A stretch of 64,000 nucleotides of DNA from Agelaius tricolor (taxonomy: Eukaryota > Chordata > Aves > Passeriformes > Icteridae), in contig JALJCS010000002.1 in NCBI GenBank assembly GCA_023055355.1, forward strand, positions 8,642,001 to 8,706,000, in the 5' to 3' direction. The notes beneath the pieces are model-generated. The model made no database searches. It was not told where the DNA came from and saw only the letters and a list, made by a program, of their open reading frames with translations. Position 1 is the first letter of the stretch; each line of letters starts with the position of its first letter. A program made the translations under genes and the position numbers. Below are positions 22,501 to 36,043 of the stretch, piece after piece.

Positions 22501-24779
22501 TGGAGCACAAGGATGTTCTTCAGAGGTGGGCTTGCTGGAAATTTGAAGCCATGTGGTAAGTAACTTTAATTTCTTATGCTGAGTGGCTGCATGGGTGTTG
22601 CTGCACAGACAGTGTGTGAAGGAACTGCATGCTTCCTCCTGAAGGGAGGAGCTGGGAAAAATATAATGGGAAAAATACAGGACACTAGTATGCTACAGTG
22701 GCTACAGTAGTTAAAATAAGTTACTAGCTTAATGAATTCAATGCTGAATATTTTTATTTTATTTTTATTTTGGGTAATCTCCATTCCTACTTAATTGGAT
22801 TTTATATTGTGAAGTGGAAAGCTCTGGAACAGTTTTCCAAGGCGTTTCTGTGACCCAATGATGCAAGTTGCCCCTTCAGGGATTCCTTGCTCTCTGGGGC
22901 CAGTTTCTTGCATTTTTGGGGATAACAGGGACTCTGCTTTGGAAGCAGGAACTGTGAGCCTTAATTTCTTTGAATGTGGGAGGCACTGAAACCAACTTCC
23001 CCTCTTAAGTAGTCACTAAGCTATTAAATAGAAGCTTTAAATCAACCAACCTTCTCTGCCCCCCTTTCCATCAGTATGAGACTGAATGGCCTCATCCCAG
23101 CCCTACAGCAGCTGCCAGAAGCTGAGGGCCTGGTTGGAAGCAAGGATGCTGTGTATGTGCTGGGTTGAGTGGCCTTGGTCCTTGGTCAGGGAGCAGCCAG
23201 TCAGCACAAGAAGCAAACCAGGGGCAGGTCCTACACAGAGGTTCTTGCCTTTGCTCACTGTACATTGACACCTCTTTTTTTTCCCCCTCTCTCTCTGCCA
23301 ATGGCATGTTTTGCAAAGGGGCACCTGGAAGCAGAGGGCAGTTGTTTGTTGATGGCTTAAAACCTCTTTGCTTGTTGTGCACAGGGGCAAAGACCTGTCT
23401 GTAGTTTACATAAGTACATTGCTTATGGTTATGTAAAATAGGGATGAATATCTAAACCCGGGATCAGAAGTCTCCTACACATGAATGAGTCCGTTAAGTG
23501 GGGAAGGAAAACAAGGCAGAGCTGTGCCAGATAAGGCAGGGATGGCTTCACATTTTCGTTTGTGGAAGAGCTAAAAGTAAAGGCAAACAGTGAAAACATG
23601 GTATTTCTCAACCACCAGATCAGTGGGGAAAGTAATCGTGGAAAAAAAGATTCCCCCTCCATGCATACAGACACCACAGAAAAATCAAGCTAACTTCAGG
23701 GAGATGCTGGGCAGGATTTTGAGGATGGTTTTAATGAAAGAGAAGGAGGAACAATTGTTTAATGGGCAGTGACTCAAAAGGACTGAGCACACCACATGTG
23801 CTGCAGGGAGCAGCCAAAAGGATGAGTGGTGGGTAATGCCTTCCTTAAGGCAGGCTTGGCCCCAGGCCTGCTGGATGAATGAAAAACGTGGGTTGATTAT
23901 TTGAATGGGAAAAAAAAAAAATTTGCTTCTCAAAACATTTGCACTTTTGGGCTGAAGTCCACTGACTTCAGATGGCTTGGGGATCAAACTGCCTTGCTCA
24001 GAAAAATGTCCTCAACCTACTTGTTGCAGCAGGTGTGGGTTATGTGTTTCATCCTGGAGAAGTGGCATGAGGGAGAGCTGACGGGAGGGGCATCTGCTCC
24101 TGGCACTGATCAGACTGAGCTGCAGGATGTGTTTTTACTGCCCACAGCTCTTTTCTCCCCCTCCCACAAAGAGGGCTTGTAGGCACCGTCAGGGATTGTG
24201 GCACAAAACCTTCCGCTGCAAAATGCTGTTCTTGCTCTGTGTGGTGTGTCTGTGCCTAACTGTGCTCTGCAACCTGGGTAGTGGCTCCCTGTGTGCTAAG
24301 GGGTGACTCTTGAGTGTTTGTAGATGGAAAAAATACTGCTGTTGGTGCACTTGCTTGGAGAGAATGAACACCTGAGTCTTGCATACAGAGGAGGAGCTGT
24401 GATCTCAAATAATTTGTTTATGAAAATGAATGTAGGATGTGCTGGTGACTTCTTCCAGTGCTGGGTAGCAATGGATTAGAGTTGGGCTTCCCTGGTGCTG
24501 GCAATAGATAGGATCACATAACAAGAACAACCACTACATTTTTTTCTCACAGCTCTCCTCCCTGACCATCTGCCTTTGCTCCCCACCCCCACTTACACCT
24601 TGGTCTCCTCCTTGAGTTACCATCTTATGCAAAACTCCACCCAAACCACTTTTCTTTCTGTACCTTCCCTGAGGAGCTTCACCTCTCAATGCTATGAGAA
24701 CAACAGGATTTCTCCTTTTGCTGTGAGGGCCAGAAACCATCCAGATTATTAAACTTTCCAATACAGCTCTCTACTAGCA

Positions 24780-25085
24780 TTTATACACAGTGGAATTCCT
24801 TATTACAGATGAGGATTTTAATTCTGAGCTTAGCTTGATAGAATGTAATTTAAAGCCATTAAGGATGGCTTAGCCTTCAAAGCAAACTCAAGATTGTTTA
24901 ATTAGTCATGCAAGCCACTGAACACTACCCATAACACAAAACAGCTAAAGTATTTATTAGTTTTAGAGCTAAGCTAAGCCTTGCTTGTTCTACATTTTCA
25001 ATAAAGTGCAGCAAGTGTTAAGCACATCTTGCTTTTTCCTAATCTTCCAATGCTCAGTAAATTTTATTTCTGAATAAAAGCATAG
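24780..25085. promoter_or_regulatory. Candidate conserved non-coding element
   Basis: AT-rich and non-repetitive, with gtttaattagtcatgcaagc (homeodomain TAATTA with a half octamer), aaagccattaagg, several AATAAA-like words and repeated gctaagcc/gctaagctaagcc words. There is no coding potential. Function is inferred only from motif density. Confidence 0.2.
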
Positions 25086-25251
25086 CCTAAGTGCTGCAAG
25101 ATGTAGAATGAAAACCAAATTGAATCAGTTCCTGCAAACTTTAGAGGAAATAGAGGCAGTAATGGTGCTTGGGATGTTCTGAAAATTTTTGTGTGTTGGT
25201 TTTTTTTTAAACTGTCTTCAAAACAAATGCAAACCGGCTCAGACTTTGTTG

Positions 25252-25272
25252 TTTTTTTTTTTTTTTTTTTTT
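25252..25272. repeat. Poly-T run of 21
   Basis: Twenty-one T residues, with no retroposed gene recognisable next to it. Confidence 0.95.
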
Positions 25273-26910
25273 CCATTTCCTGAACTTTCTGAAGTTTAGG
25301 TGAGCTAAGAAAGAAAGTCCCAGTAAGTAGTTCTCTAGAAATTGGAAAATGCAGCAAGGAAGTTGTGAGTAAATGAGTAAATTGTTGTGGATCAGAGAGA
25401 AGATGATCTCTCTTGATGGTTTTCTTTTAGAAGGTGCTGGTACAGGCAGCATCAGAATTCCAGGATTTAAATTGCAATGTCTCCTGATTGGGTCAGTAGA
25501 GAGAAGGTTTGGTGTAGTGGAATTTGTTATTGCTTGCTTGTATTAGTTGGATCAGGAGTATTGCATGGTTAACCCAAGCTGATAGAGGCTACATCCCAGC
25601 CCTCTGACCTGTGGGGCTGGGACACCAACTGATTTGTGCATTGAGAAGGGTTTATGTTGGGGTTGATCTGGGTTTCAGTATCCATAGTGAGGTACTGTCA
25701 GAAGAGTTGTATGGACAAAGTTGGACTAAGTTACTGTATGTCTGTTTGAGCTGTAAAATGCTTCTCTTGCTGCCCTGGTGTGCTTCTGCTCTTGCTTTTG
25801 TTGAGAGAAATCTCTCCTTCCAATTCAAGGGAAATCTTGGCAGTACTGGGAGCCAAGTCTCATGGACACAACCTCTATGCTGGGCTGCCTCAAATTAACT
25901 GGTAGGATCAAAGTGTTGCCATAATGCTTTTCTAATAGTCTGCAACTTGTGGGGAGAAAAAAAAGAAAGGTGGTTCATTGTCTTGCTAACTACTTTTGAT
26001 TCTCTTCAATGCCTTTGAACACTTTCTTAGTCCCAGCAGTCAGGTTTTTACAGGTGAATTGTTATCTTGATTCTGTAGATGTTTACAATAAATTATGTTT
26101 CTACCACCAGTAACACCAGCAGGAAAGACATTACTTTCCTCCATGAAAATCAAGCCTAAAATAACAAATATACCATGAAAAATTAGCTGCATCTTTGAGA
26201 GTGGATTTCTGTGGCTAGTGTTTGGAAGCAGGTTTTTTGATTTTGACTTTTTCAGGATAGTGATAGTATGGGACCATTAGACAACTGTTGCAGTATTTGT
26301 TCCCTGCTTTCCTAAATGTTCTACTTGAATTCCTCTTCCTTCTATAAGTAAAATAATTTCTTATTGGTCCATGGAAAGAGTGAGTATAAAAGTGCTTTTG
26401 TAGAATAAACTAATTTTACATTAAGAATGATTCTCCTGTGGGAAGAAACAAGTACAGCCTTAAGCAGCAAATTTTTTTTAGAAACAATGTGATCGTAACA
26501 CTTGTGCAAAATATACAGATGAGGTAATTGGCTCACTGGGCTGCTTGTGCTGCTTTATTCTGGTCATGATTTGGGTACTGCCAAAAGCTCAGTGCTGTTC
26601 CTGGCTTTAGTGGCATGCAGGGTGTTACTGCACTGCCTCTGGGGACTTTAAGAGACTTCGGGTTGTAAAATAATCCCTGGTTAAAGTAAGACCTGGCAGA
26701 TAAAGTTCCCTGAGCCTCTAGCAGCCCAAAACACCTGCCCATGGAGCATCCTGCCCCAGAAAAGAGGGCTCTGCTAAGACCATGACTGTGACTGGGCAGA
26801 ATTTGCTCAAACTTGTAACTTCTTATGGAAGTGGCCAGATCTGATGAGGTGGCGTTTTCCAGCACAGATGTTCAGAAAATCTACAGTTGTCTCTGCCTTG
26901 GAAAGTTATC

Positions 26911-26931
26911 AAAAAAAAAAAAAAAAAAAAA
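26911..26931. repeat. Poly-A run of 21
   Basis: Twenty-one A residues following gttatc and preceding gctt. No polyadenylation signal or gene-like sequence precedes it at the expected distance, so a processed pseudogene is not supported. Confidence 0.95.
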
Positions 26932-27199
26932 GCTTAGGAGGCAGTTTGGTGTCTTTTGATAAGATGCTTCTACATAAGAACAAAATATTATGACTCTATT
27001 GCTTGTTGATTTCCTGTCATGTGAAAAGTTAGTTTCTGTGGTGAATGGGAGAAACTTACCCATTATCAGTCTTTAAGTTACTCTGCCCTAAGGCTTTGGT
27101 AATTTAACTTCATCCCCTTTCAAAGTTGGATTTTTTTTTTCTCCTTGTTTTTTTTTTTAACTTGAAACTTAAGGGGGGGAAAAAATCCCAAACCTTTCA

Positions 27200-27300
27200 A
27201 AATCTGCCCCCACTCCCTCAGGTGATGCTCTTCTGAAATGCAAATGCTTAATTATGCAAAGATAAGAACATGAGAAACTTTGGAAAGCAGAAAAAGGGTT
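27200..27300. promoter_or_regulatory. Compact octamer/homeodomain/GATA motif cluster
   Basis: Within 29 bp there is a perfect POU octamer ATGCAAAT (27238-27245), a TTAATTA homeodomain core (27248-27254), a second octamer-like ATTATGCAAAG (27251-27261) and a GATA site in AGATAAG (27260-27266). Tight overlap of such motifs is characteristic of developmental enhancers. No promoter elements or coding sequence accompany it. This is a motif-based inference, and chance occurrence in AT-rich DNA is possible. Confidence 0.35.
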
Positions 27301-29752
27301 ACCTTGATTAATGACTAAAGCTGTGTTAATAGTGGATTTTTAGTCTCCTAGCCAAACCAAAGCAGCACTGGGGGAAGGGAAATAATCCAATCTAACTGGA
27401 AGTAGCACTTGCATAAAGCCAGAAGTTACATCAGGGACAGAAGAGAAATTCAGGTAGCTGGGAAGCTTCCTCATATTTGGTCTTTCTCTACTGGTTTCTT
27501 CCCGTCTTTCTTGTGGCAAGAGGGATTCAGTCATAACAGATGCATGCAAGGATGAAGTGAAACTGCTTTCTGGATAGGAAAATCTTGCCAGGAAATGTAG
27601 AAGTTTCTCTTCCTTTTCTAGAAGCTGCAGCCTGTTTCTCTACCAAATACCCTACACAATGTTAGGCTGAGCTGTGCCTGTATTGTTCCAGACAAGGCAT
27701 GCTGCAACCTGCATTTTGCCTAGTGAAGGTGCTAAAAGGAAATCTTTTGGAAGGTGTTATTTAGGACACAAAAAAAGTGAGGAAGAGTTAAGATGGTCTC
27801 GTTAATTTTGGCTCTTCTGCGCAATACACTGCACTTTAAAAGGATACGTGTGTAGGCATGCCCCAGGTTATCTATCCTCTTGTATGGAAACATGTATGTG
27901 TAAAAATTTAAATGTGACCAGCTTTACCACTTCTGACTGCCTCTAAGGCTGTGGAGTTACTCTAACCACTTACTTTTAAGGTTTTTTTTCTCTTTAATTT
28001 TAAGTAGCATGATCTAAATTCTCTTATTGACTAGACACTTGAATGAAACATATTTTTCAGTATAATATTACCCAGAAGTTGCTAGATAAGCCTGGTAGGT
28101 GTGATGGCTGCAGCCATGAAAAGCAGTAATTTCTTTAGAGGAAGTTTGGTTATAAAATGTTTGTAGTTTAACACAAATGATGCTCAGCATTCTGCTATGA
28201 GATACCTGTGGAGTCTGGTATTTGAGCTGATACCTCCTATCACAGGTCAGCTTCAGGTCTGAGCAGATCAGGTGTGTCGTATAGTTCTGGGACAGAAAGG
28301 CTGAAGAAGTTTCCGTCCAGGACTACCAAAGAATTTCTATGTTACAGGTGCTACCGTCCCTCCCTGACTGTGCTTTATGTATGATTTTACTGTCTGCTGC
28401 ATTTCTCATCCTTACTCATCCTTCTATCATTCAGTTTACTTTTCATATTATCTTTCTTCCTTTGATTATGCTGCAGGGTATATTAGCATCTCCTTTTATT
28501 TGTCTCTGTCTTATAGTTCTTCTCCTGAGAAGGTTTTATGTTTTGGTGTAATTTGTCCCACATAAGCTAGGCTTTGTTTGCTAGATGTCACTGACGAAAG
28601 AGATGAAATTGCAGAAATACCATGATGCTCCTTTTTGAGCCACAAGTATCTTCAAGTGCCTGGCTTTTTATGGCAAACTGTTTATCAACTAATTATTAGC
28701 AAAGTGTTTTTTAATGAAAACATTAATTTAAAGTGGACATAGATTTTTTGGAGCTTTAGAAAGCTGCATTCATTATCCTTACATAAAATCATCTGTACTT
28801 AAGGGAGCCTGTGGTAAGGATACCTTGCTTGTGTCCAGTTCAGCCACTGAAGCCTAAGAACCTTCAGTTTAATACATGAACTGTTCAAAATGCCATGTGC
28901 ATCCCTTGATGTGTGCCTGTTGCAGACCCCAGCACCCTACAGCCCGCTCTTTGTTCTGTGGCATCCCTATCACCAGCTTTTGCAGGTTTGAAATCCCTTG
29001 AGAGAAAACTGCCCCATGTCAGAGTTTTAATTGATTTTTAAATCAGTCTCTTGATGTGCGCAAGCTAACCACTGATTCTCCAGGCAAAGGACCTGATGGT
29101 TATCACCGCCTCAATTATCTATCAGTGAGACTACACTGGTTAGGTGAAGTTGATTTTGATTCTTAGGCCTAGAGAAACAAAGATAATTGTACATTGTAGC
29201 AGCCTGTTGATCATAATGCTCAGAGACTTGTCTAGTTTCAAAAATCTGTTCTGGACTGTAATTTCCTCTGGATGCTGCAGTGACAGAGACCAAGGGATTG
29301 AATCTGTCTGAAAGTGCTGAAGAGCACAGAGCTCTACAAATAATACTGATGTGTCTTCATCCCCAAACAATTCACAAGAGAACTGAAGTGCCAAAGGCGT
29401 GTTTAAATACCTGATATTTTGGGATGTTTAATAACTAATCTTACTGTTCTGTGAATGGTTTTTGAGGTGTTTTGGGAGCTTTGAAAATTGTTGCCCTCTA
29501 AGCCTAGAGGTACTTGTGTTGGAGGGGTCTTGGCTGAGCCCTGCAATCATCTGTTCTCAGTATTTCCCCACCTCTTCCAAAAACTGACACCACCTCACAG
29601 CCTTTGAGTCCTGCGTGGAAGAACCCAATGGGGTCCATGAAATGTGATTTAGTTTTATTTGTGTTTGGGCACTTTGCAAGCCTGGGACAGCTATATGTGT
29701 TGAGCTGCCTTCCAGCAGGAAGGGCTTGAAGCCTGCTATTTGTCCTAGCATG

Positions 29753-29772
29753 AATAATAATAATAATAATAA
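29753..29772. repeat. AAT trinucleotide microsatellite
   Basis: About six to seven AAT units. This is a short microsatellite in AT-rich DNA. Confidence 0.85.
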
Positions 29773-30184
29773 ACTTAAATAATATATAGGTGTCAGCATT
29801 TTTTTATAAGCCAAGGTACAGTTGTCTGATATGATTTCATATAAAGAGCACTCACAAAACATTCAGGAGGGGAGTCTAATGGACTTTTATTGCTCTGCAA
29901 GGAGGGAATGCAAAATCACAGAAGTTTTGAAATGCTTAAATATAACTGAACTGAATGAAGTTCAGCATTTATTGAGCTTCAGACTGAAAAAGCAAAAATC
30001 CCCCAACCTTGCAATGTCTTCTGAGTTTCTGTGAATTTGAAATAGCGCAGTAACTCTGGAAGTATCTTTTAGTGGCAACAGAAAATTAAGTTAAAATGTT
30101 ATATGGAGGGAACTTGTCTCATCAGAGCAATGGGAGTGAAATTTAGAATAAAGTAAATGCTTTCATCTATTCAAGTAATTTGAA

Positions 30185-30335
30185 TAATGTATAGCCCCCT
30201 GAATTAATAGGCAGGAAGTCAATCAAATTATTCTGTTAGCTTTATAAACCTCAGAAAGCCGTGGCTTGGGTGGATAAAGAATGTCAGCAGAGCTTGAGTG
30301 GCATTTAGCACTAGACAATTAATTTGGAAATGGGT
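30185..30335. promoter_or_regulatory. Candidate conserved non-coding element
   Basis: The stretch contains ctgaattaatagg, caatcaaattattctg and gacaattaatttgg, three homeodomain-like cores in about 150 bp, around a GC-balanced centre (cagaaagccgtggcttggg) that is itself partly self-complementary (aagcc/ggctt). It has no coding potential or simple repeat. Regulatory function is inferred. Confidence 0.22.
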
Positions 30336-33300
30336 GTTTAAAGGGCAGTAAATTTACTGCGTGCAACACAGTTCACTTTCCTGAAGCAGGTTTGTCTCTT
30401 AGAAAGAGTTGTAAAACTGAAGTAGTGAGTAGTAGTAGAACTGCTTGGGCCTCCCCTGTGATGCCATTTGGGATCTGCTGGTATTTTATGGTCATGTCTG
30501 CTGGTTAAGACATTCTTCACTTTGATCACTTGCTGAGGTGCAGCAGCAGTTTAATAGAGATGTAGGGCTCTACATGTCATTTCACAAGCACTGAGGCTCC
30601 TGGAGATACATGGTGCTATTTGGACTCCCAGAGTGGTTGGTTATTAACTGTAATTATTTAATGAATGAAGTGGTAGTCACCTGAAAGTCCTGAAATGGAG
30701 GTTGATCAACAATATTGTAATAGTGGACAAGAAAGTGAATGCAGTTTAAGATCAGTAAGCTGTAGATCTTGTAGATAGCAGGCCACTGAAATTCAGCTCA
30801 TTTGCTTATCTTCTGCAATAAGATTTTAATTTTCTGATGCCCTTTTGTCATGTATGAAAATATCTGGAATAAAGGACTCAGATGTGGCCTGACTGGTAAA
30901 GCAGCGCTACTGACTTCTTCTGTCAAGAGTCTGTTTCTAGCAACCTGAGACATTTGAGTCATTTTCAGTATCAGAATAACTTTTGCTTCTCTGGTAACTT
31001 TTTTAATATCATGCACTTATATTCATAAAACCTCTCAAGATTTTTTTTTTTTTCAGGAGTAATTTGAAGTAGCAATGAATGTTAACTTACTAAATGTTAG
31101 CCCACAGAACTGTTTATAGGTTAAGTGCTTGGTCACAAAGTCCTTGTCAAAGGATTATCTTCTGGATTCCAACAGAAGCAACAAGAGACGTTCAGGCTCT
31201 TTGTAACCAAGTTGCATGTACTGATTTGTCAAGCAAACCAGCAAATAAATTTCTTTTGAAACTCTGTTCAAAATGGACCTTAGTCTGAAATGCCGTGGAA
31301 GATCTCAGTGAACTGGATGTCTCTTGGAGAAATATCTGGGCACTGTGAATACAACAGAATAGCTCCCTAAATGTCAGCTAGGTGGGAGGAAAATCCATTT
31401 TGCTGTATTCACCAGAATGGTGGTGGCCAAGCTGGAAAAGGTCTGTCTTGAAGCATGCAGTTGCTTTTCCATAGTGAAAGGAAACTACATGCATGCATGG
31501 GACACCTAGCTGCATGACACTGCATCATACACTGAGATATGCCTCCCTGGTATTAGGTCTCTTTTTCTCTCCTTATGGAAGTAAAAACCATTACACTTGA
31601 ATTTACCAATAGAGTTGTCAAAGTCTGATCTGGTCTGGTGTTAATTTTGTTTCTTTTTAAATTAGACTGTTTTTTAAAATAGAATTGTTGCGTTTTGGGA
31701 GACTGTCCGGAGCAAAACAGGGTTGAATTGACTTCATGTAATGGACTGGCTTGAAAAACAAATTAATTGGGTTTTTAAAGAAAACACTATTATGCTTTGA
31801 CTGGGGTTGCATCGACACACCTTGTAAACTCAGCAGTACTTCTGAACAAAGCACAGAAGTAAATGTTTTCTTAGCTCTAACAATCATAGAGGCCATCTTT
31901 GGTTGTCACATTCCCTGTTCATATATTATTTTTATGCTCCCAGCATACAGAAACAGCAGCTAGGGGAAGTTTTTATTTTGCATTTGACAAGTTGCATTTT
32001 GCTATTTTTCAACTTGCCTTTTTCCCTCTTGCTGTGAGGAATTATGTCTGGGGCTTAGAAACTATAACTGTTGTTTAGAATTTCAACTTTATCTCTGCAA
32101 CTTCTGTACTGCTGTCATTTTATTGTTTAGGTATTGGTTCCACTTCAGTTTAAATCCCTGACTTGGGGGCTTTCCAGCTTGTGCAGTTTCTAATAAAATT
32201 TTAGATGAGAGTACATTTTTTTTTAAATTGAGATTACAAAGTTGTTTATTTACTCCAGGAGAAGCAATTTAAGGAAAAAAAAAGGGAGTTATTAAAAACA
32301 AAAATTAACTAATCTTGGCAGTTACTTGCTTCTTCCTTCCAAAGTAGTCGAAATTAATGCTTAAAACTTAATGTTGAAAATTAATCACTTGATAGACACC
32401 GTATGCTTTGCTATCTTTCCAGTTGGTTGTATTGGATCAGCTTTTCTCTGCCTCAGAATTGGGCTGTGATTCAAACTGTATTATAATACAGGAAAAATGC
32501 GGGGATGCAGCTGTTTCATCTAGTTTTGGTTATTTATTACACTGGAAAATTTGTTCAGACCTTATCTAAGGCACCATAATTAGACCTTAGCAGCAGAACT
32601 TTTGAATTGCTTCATTCATGGCAGCATGGAAATGACTATGGAAAATGGGGGAAAGAGCAGGATTCTGGAGATATTCACTGCTGCTACAGGTTGGAGTGCA
32701 GAGTAATGTAGAGAAGACAGGAAAACCATGTAAAGATAAAGAGCAATATTCAAGGGAGTGTTTATATGCTATACATATTTAATATAAGGATTATCACAGC
32801 TGGACTGATATCTTCAAAAGAGAACATTTGCACAGACAGATGGTGCTGCCTAGGGTCTGGTCACTCTGCAGCACTTACTACAAATGTGCTCACTGCTTTT
32901 TGTCCTCTGCAGCTCCATGCAAGGCTGAAAGCAGTGTGGAAATCAAGCCAAGCTTTGTGTAAAGGTTGGGAAGGTGCTCTCCAGGCCACAGGTGGGCCTG
33001 ATATGTTGCAGCAGGCAGAGGGAGGAGGAAGGGGTTGGCCAGCTCCTGTGCTGCGTAGGTGCTCCTTGAGCGTGTACTTACGTAACCTTCCCAAAAAATC
33101 AGGCCCCGACAGCTCCAGAGAAACCTGGCTCGTTGGACTGCACGTATGCCACCTGAATTCAGAGGAGCCATTATCTGCAATCTGGCACCTCTTGCAGGGC
33201 AATTATGAGAGCCATGGTAAAAGGCAGGCAGTGGGTGAGGGTGGTGCCTCTGCTGGGGCTGCTGCCTGGAGCCCAGTGACCTGGGATGAGGCTGCACAAG

Positions 33301-35696
33301 GTGGAAGGGGCTCATGGTCCCCTCCAGCCTTGTAGAAGCCTTTTCTTCCCGGGAGAGAAAAAAACCTCAATCTGTCTGGGGATCTCCTACACTTGTTTGG
33401 TCTGTAGTCTCTATTTATCAGACCTGCCAGAGCTTTTTTCCCAAATGCTCTTAGCTGAAGGTAGACACATAAGAGAGTGTCCTCTCTTTCCAATCTGCAG
33501 CACCCAGAGCCAGATCTGCAGGTGATGTAGGTCTTTCTGGCTGGAATGGGTGCCTGAGAACATTGCTAAACTGCCTTGGGGCCAGGCACCTTGCTCTGTT
33601 GACTTCAGTGAGGATTACATGCTTTACCTGCTCAGGTGCTTTGAAAGAGACATCTGACATTTCTGAATGTCTAATCAGCTTGGAAAATCCTGATCTCCCA
33701 CTTTAATCTTTAGCTTCTCAGTATTCCAACGGTCTGGAAATTCGAATTGTTCTGAATATACGCTAGGTTTGCTAAACACACTTCTTGTGACTCTTCTTGT
33801 GCTGGTTATACATATGTCCTTAGAGAGTGGTGACACAGCTCTTTGTCATAAACCATAAGCACAAATAGTTTCTGTAAGAGCCCTACATATCTTCTGCAGT
33901 TCCCATCTCTTCCACAAACTGTAGAAAATGCATCAATGTAAATGAATGATATCACCTCAATCCCATCAGCTTTAAAATGGCCCCTGGGGCTGCAATCTCC
34001 ATTTTGCAATTACTTTTGCTTTTGTTTGCTCTTAGAGAGCTTCTAACTCCTGAACTACCCATCCTTCTGCTTTTCTCATCTTACTTGTTAACCATTGACC
34101 AACTACTTTCCTTACCATCTTTGAAGAATTTACTTACTTGAGTAATTTTCAGTGGTCCATATGATCACAACTGGCTTCCCAGTTGCCTCTTCTTGATTTC
34201 AACTCATATGAGCCATGAATAAAATTTTCTTGAAGCAGGGTGGATTTTGCTTGATGCTTGTACTGAACTGCTTTTCCTTCATTTGGATGTCACTTCTCAT
34301 TTGCTTTTTCTTCAGAGATATAACTTCAATATATTATAGAACTGAAAAGTTAATTGGATTTAAAAGGAAAACAACATTTTCAGTCTTTACATAAAAATCC
34401 CCATATTTGATCCTACATATTAAACCCAAATCACAAAAAAAGCTCCTGAAGAACAACTTTTCTGTGAAAAATCTTGTGCTGAATTTTATAAGTTGACAAG
34501 TTTGGCCCAATCTTTGCTTCTTATTTAAAGATAACCCTCCTGCCCCTCCAAGTAATTACTGGAAATCTCTGTGGAAATTTTACACAAAATGGGCTTTTAT
34601 TATCTGAGTCCTGGTATTGCTTGCTGTAGGTTTCCCCTTAACCTCTGGCAAAGTTTGGTCAGTTACTCAACTTAATTTGCTCAGCTGGAAAGAGCTGCTG
34701 CTTTGGGTGCCTTCTCACTCCCTACTCTGATTTTACCATTCTGATATTTATTAGCCATAGATATTTTCTTTATTCCTTATACTGTGGCCACATCCATGTA
34801 AATCTCTCAGCAGTCTGGTCTTGCTAATGTTTCACATCAGGAGATTATACTGGCTCACATGCTGTGTACTGCAGGGGAGGGGTGGGCAAATCCATGTACG
34901 TGTTGTTATTTGGGATTTTTTTTCCCCTGTTGTAGTTACAGCTTTCCATTTTCATTTAAAAATCTCAAAGCACTCACTACCCTTGAAAGAGGCTACTGTT
35001 TCCTCTCTTATTTATTTTGAGTTTAGAAGACTTATAAAAACAAATTCTCTATGAAGTGTGTGAATGATCTGATTTTTTTCCCTGTTGACATTGATAACTG
35101 GAGAGAAAACAAAATCTCATGGAAACATGGCTATCAGAAGTTAGGGAGGAGGCTTTCCCCTGATATTTAAATGAGAACTATAGCAGCCAAAGGACTGTTA
35201 AAGTGTAAGGTTGGATGTAAGCAAAGTTGAATGAAGATGCACCAGAAGGTAGATTTTTGTGCTGGCAAAATGCCTGGAACTTTTGAGGGATATTGAGAAA
35301 TAGCCTAAGGCCCCAAACCTTGCGGCTTTCAAGGATTGCTCCTCTCTGCCTTATACCATTTGTTTGTCTTTAATTTTTTAAGAAAGTCTTTCAAATAAAG
35401 TTCTGACTTGAGACCAGTACTTCTGGAAAGGTTAACTGAGCCATGAAGTTTGTTTGTTCAGCTTGGGGTGGCTTGCCAGCATGGGTGCTTTGTTTTATTT
35501 TTCTTTTCTTTTTCCTTGTGGTAAAGTGATGTTATATCTTTGTCTAGTCATCCTTACTGTGTATATATTAATGCATTTCCCCTTTCTTCTGTGCTTCCCA
35601 GCCCAAAGCAGTGTTTTAGCTTCACATGCTTGCAAAAGACCCGGGTGGTGTTCCACTGTGGATGGAGGTGACATCTGGTAGAGCAGAGGGTAGGAA

Positions 35697-35757
35697 TTTT
35701 TTCTTTTTTTTTTCCCTCTGTTGTTTTTTTTTTTTCTTTTTTTTCTTTTTCCCTGTC
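35697..35757. repeat. T-rich pyrimidine tract
   Basis: About 60 bases of almost pure T with scattered C and one GTTG interruption. On the minus strand it produces Lys-rich frames that are artefacts. Confidence 0.9.
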
Positions 35758-36025
35758 CTGCCTGGACTTGAAATGTGAAGTGGGAATAGAGGTAACTGAC
35801 CTGGCTTCTGGGCTGCACAGCGGCTTTACTGCCATGTGCTCTGGTTCAGTGGTGCCAATAGAGATTCTGCAGCCAGCACACTTGCTCTTGGTCTGGTGCC
35901 TGTGTAATTCTGGCTGCTGTGGTTTGTGGAGGCCTAAAAGGAATTGCAGGATTTTGGTATAGGGCAGAATGTGTTGGAATGGTGTTTTCAGCAATTTAAG
36001 ACCTGGGTTATTGTTTGGTTTGTTC

Positions 36026-36043
36026 TTTTTTTTTTTTTTTTTT
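36026..36043. repeat. Poly-T run of 18
   Basis: Eighteen T residues followed by cctag. It has the look of a splice acceptor but no exon-like frame or donor follows. Confidence 0.9.

Larger units (their letters stand above)
18457..27180. other. Unique non-coding DNA with homopolymer tracts, no gene seen
   Basis: About 8.7 kb with no exon, RNA gene or transposon I can support. It holds a 67-T run, an A-rich purine tract (19902-19948), a TTTTA-type repeat near 22749-22770, a T21 run and an A21 run. AT-rich motif-dense DNA around 24.77-25.08 kb is listed separately as a possible regulatory element. Frames reach at most 114 codons. Confidence 0.5.

Noticed and set aside
26881..26935. A21 run as the tail of a processed pseudogene
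   Set aside because: No polyadenylation signal, gene-like sequence or target-site duplication could be found beside it.
32766..33335. 189-codon plus-strand open frame
   Set aside because: Composition is that of translated non-coding DNA, with overlapping minus-strand frames of 113 and 141 codons and no recognisable family.
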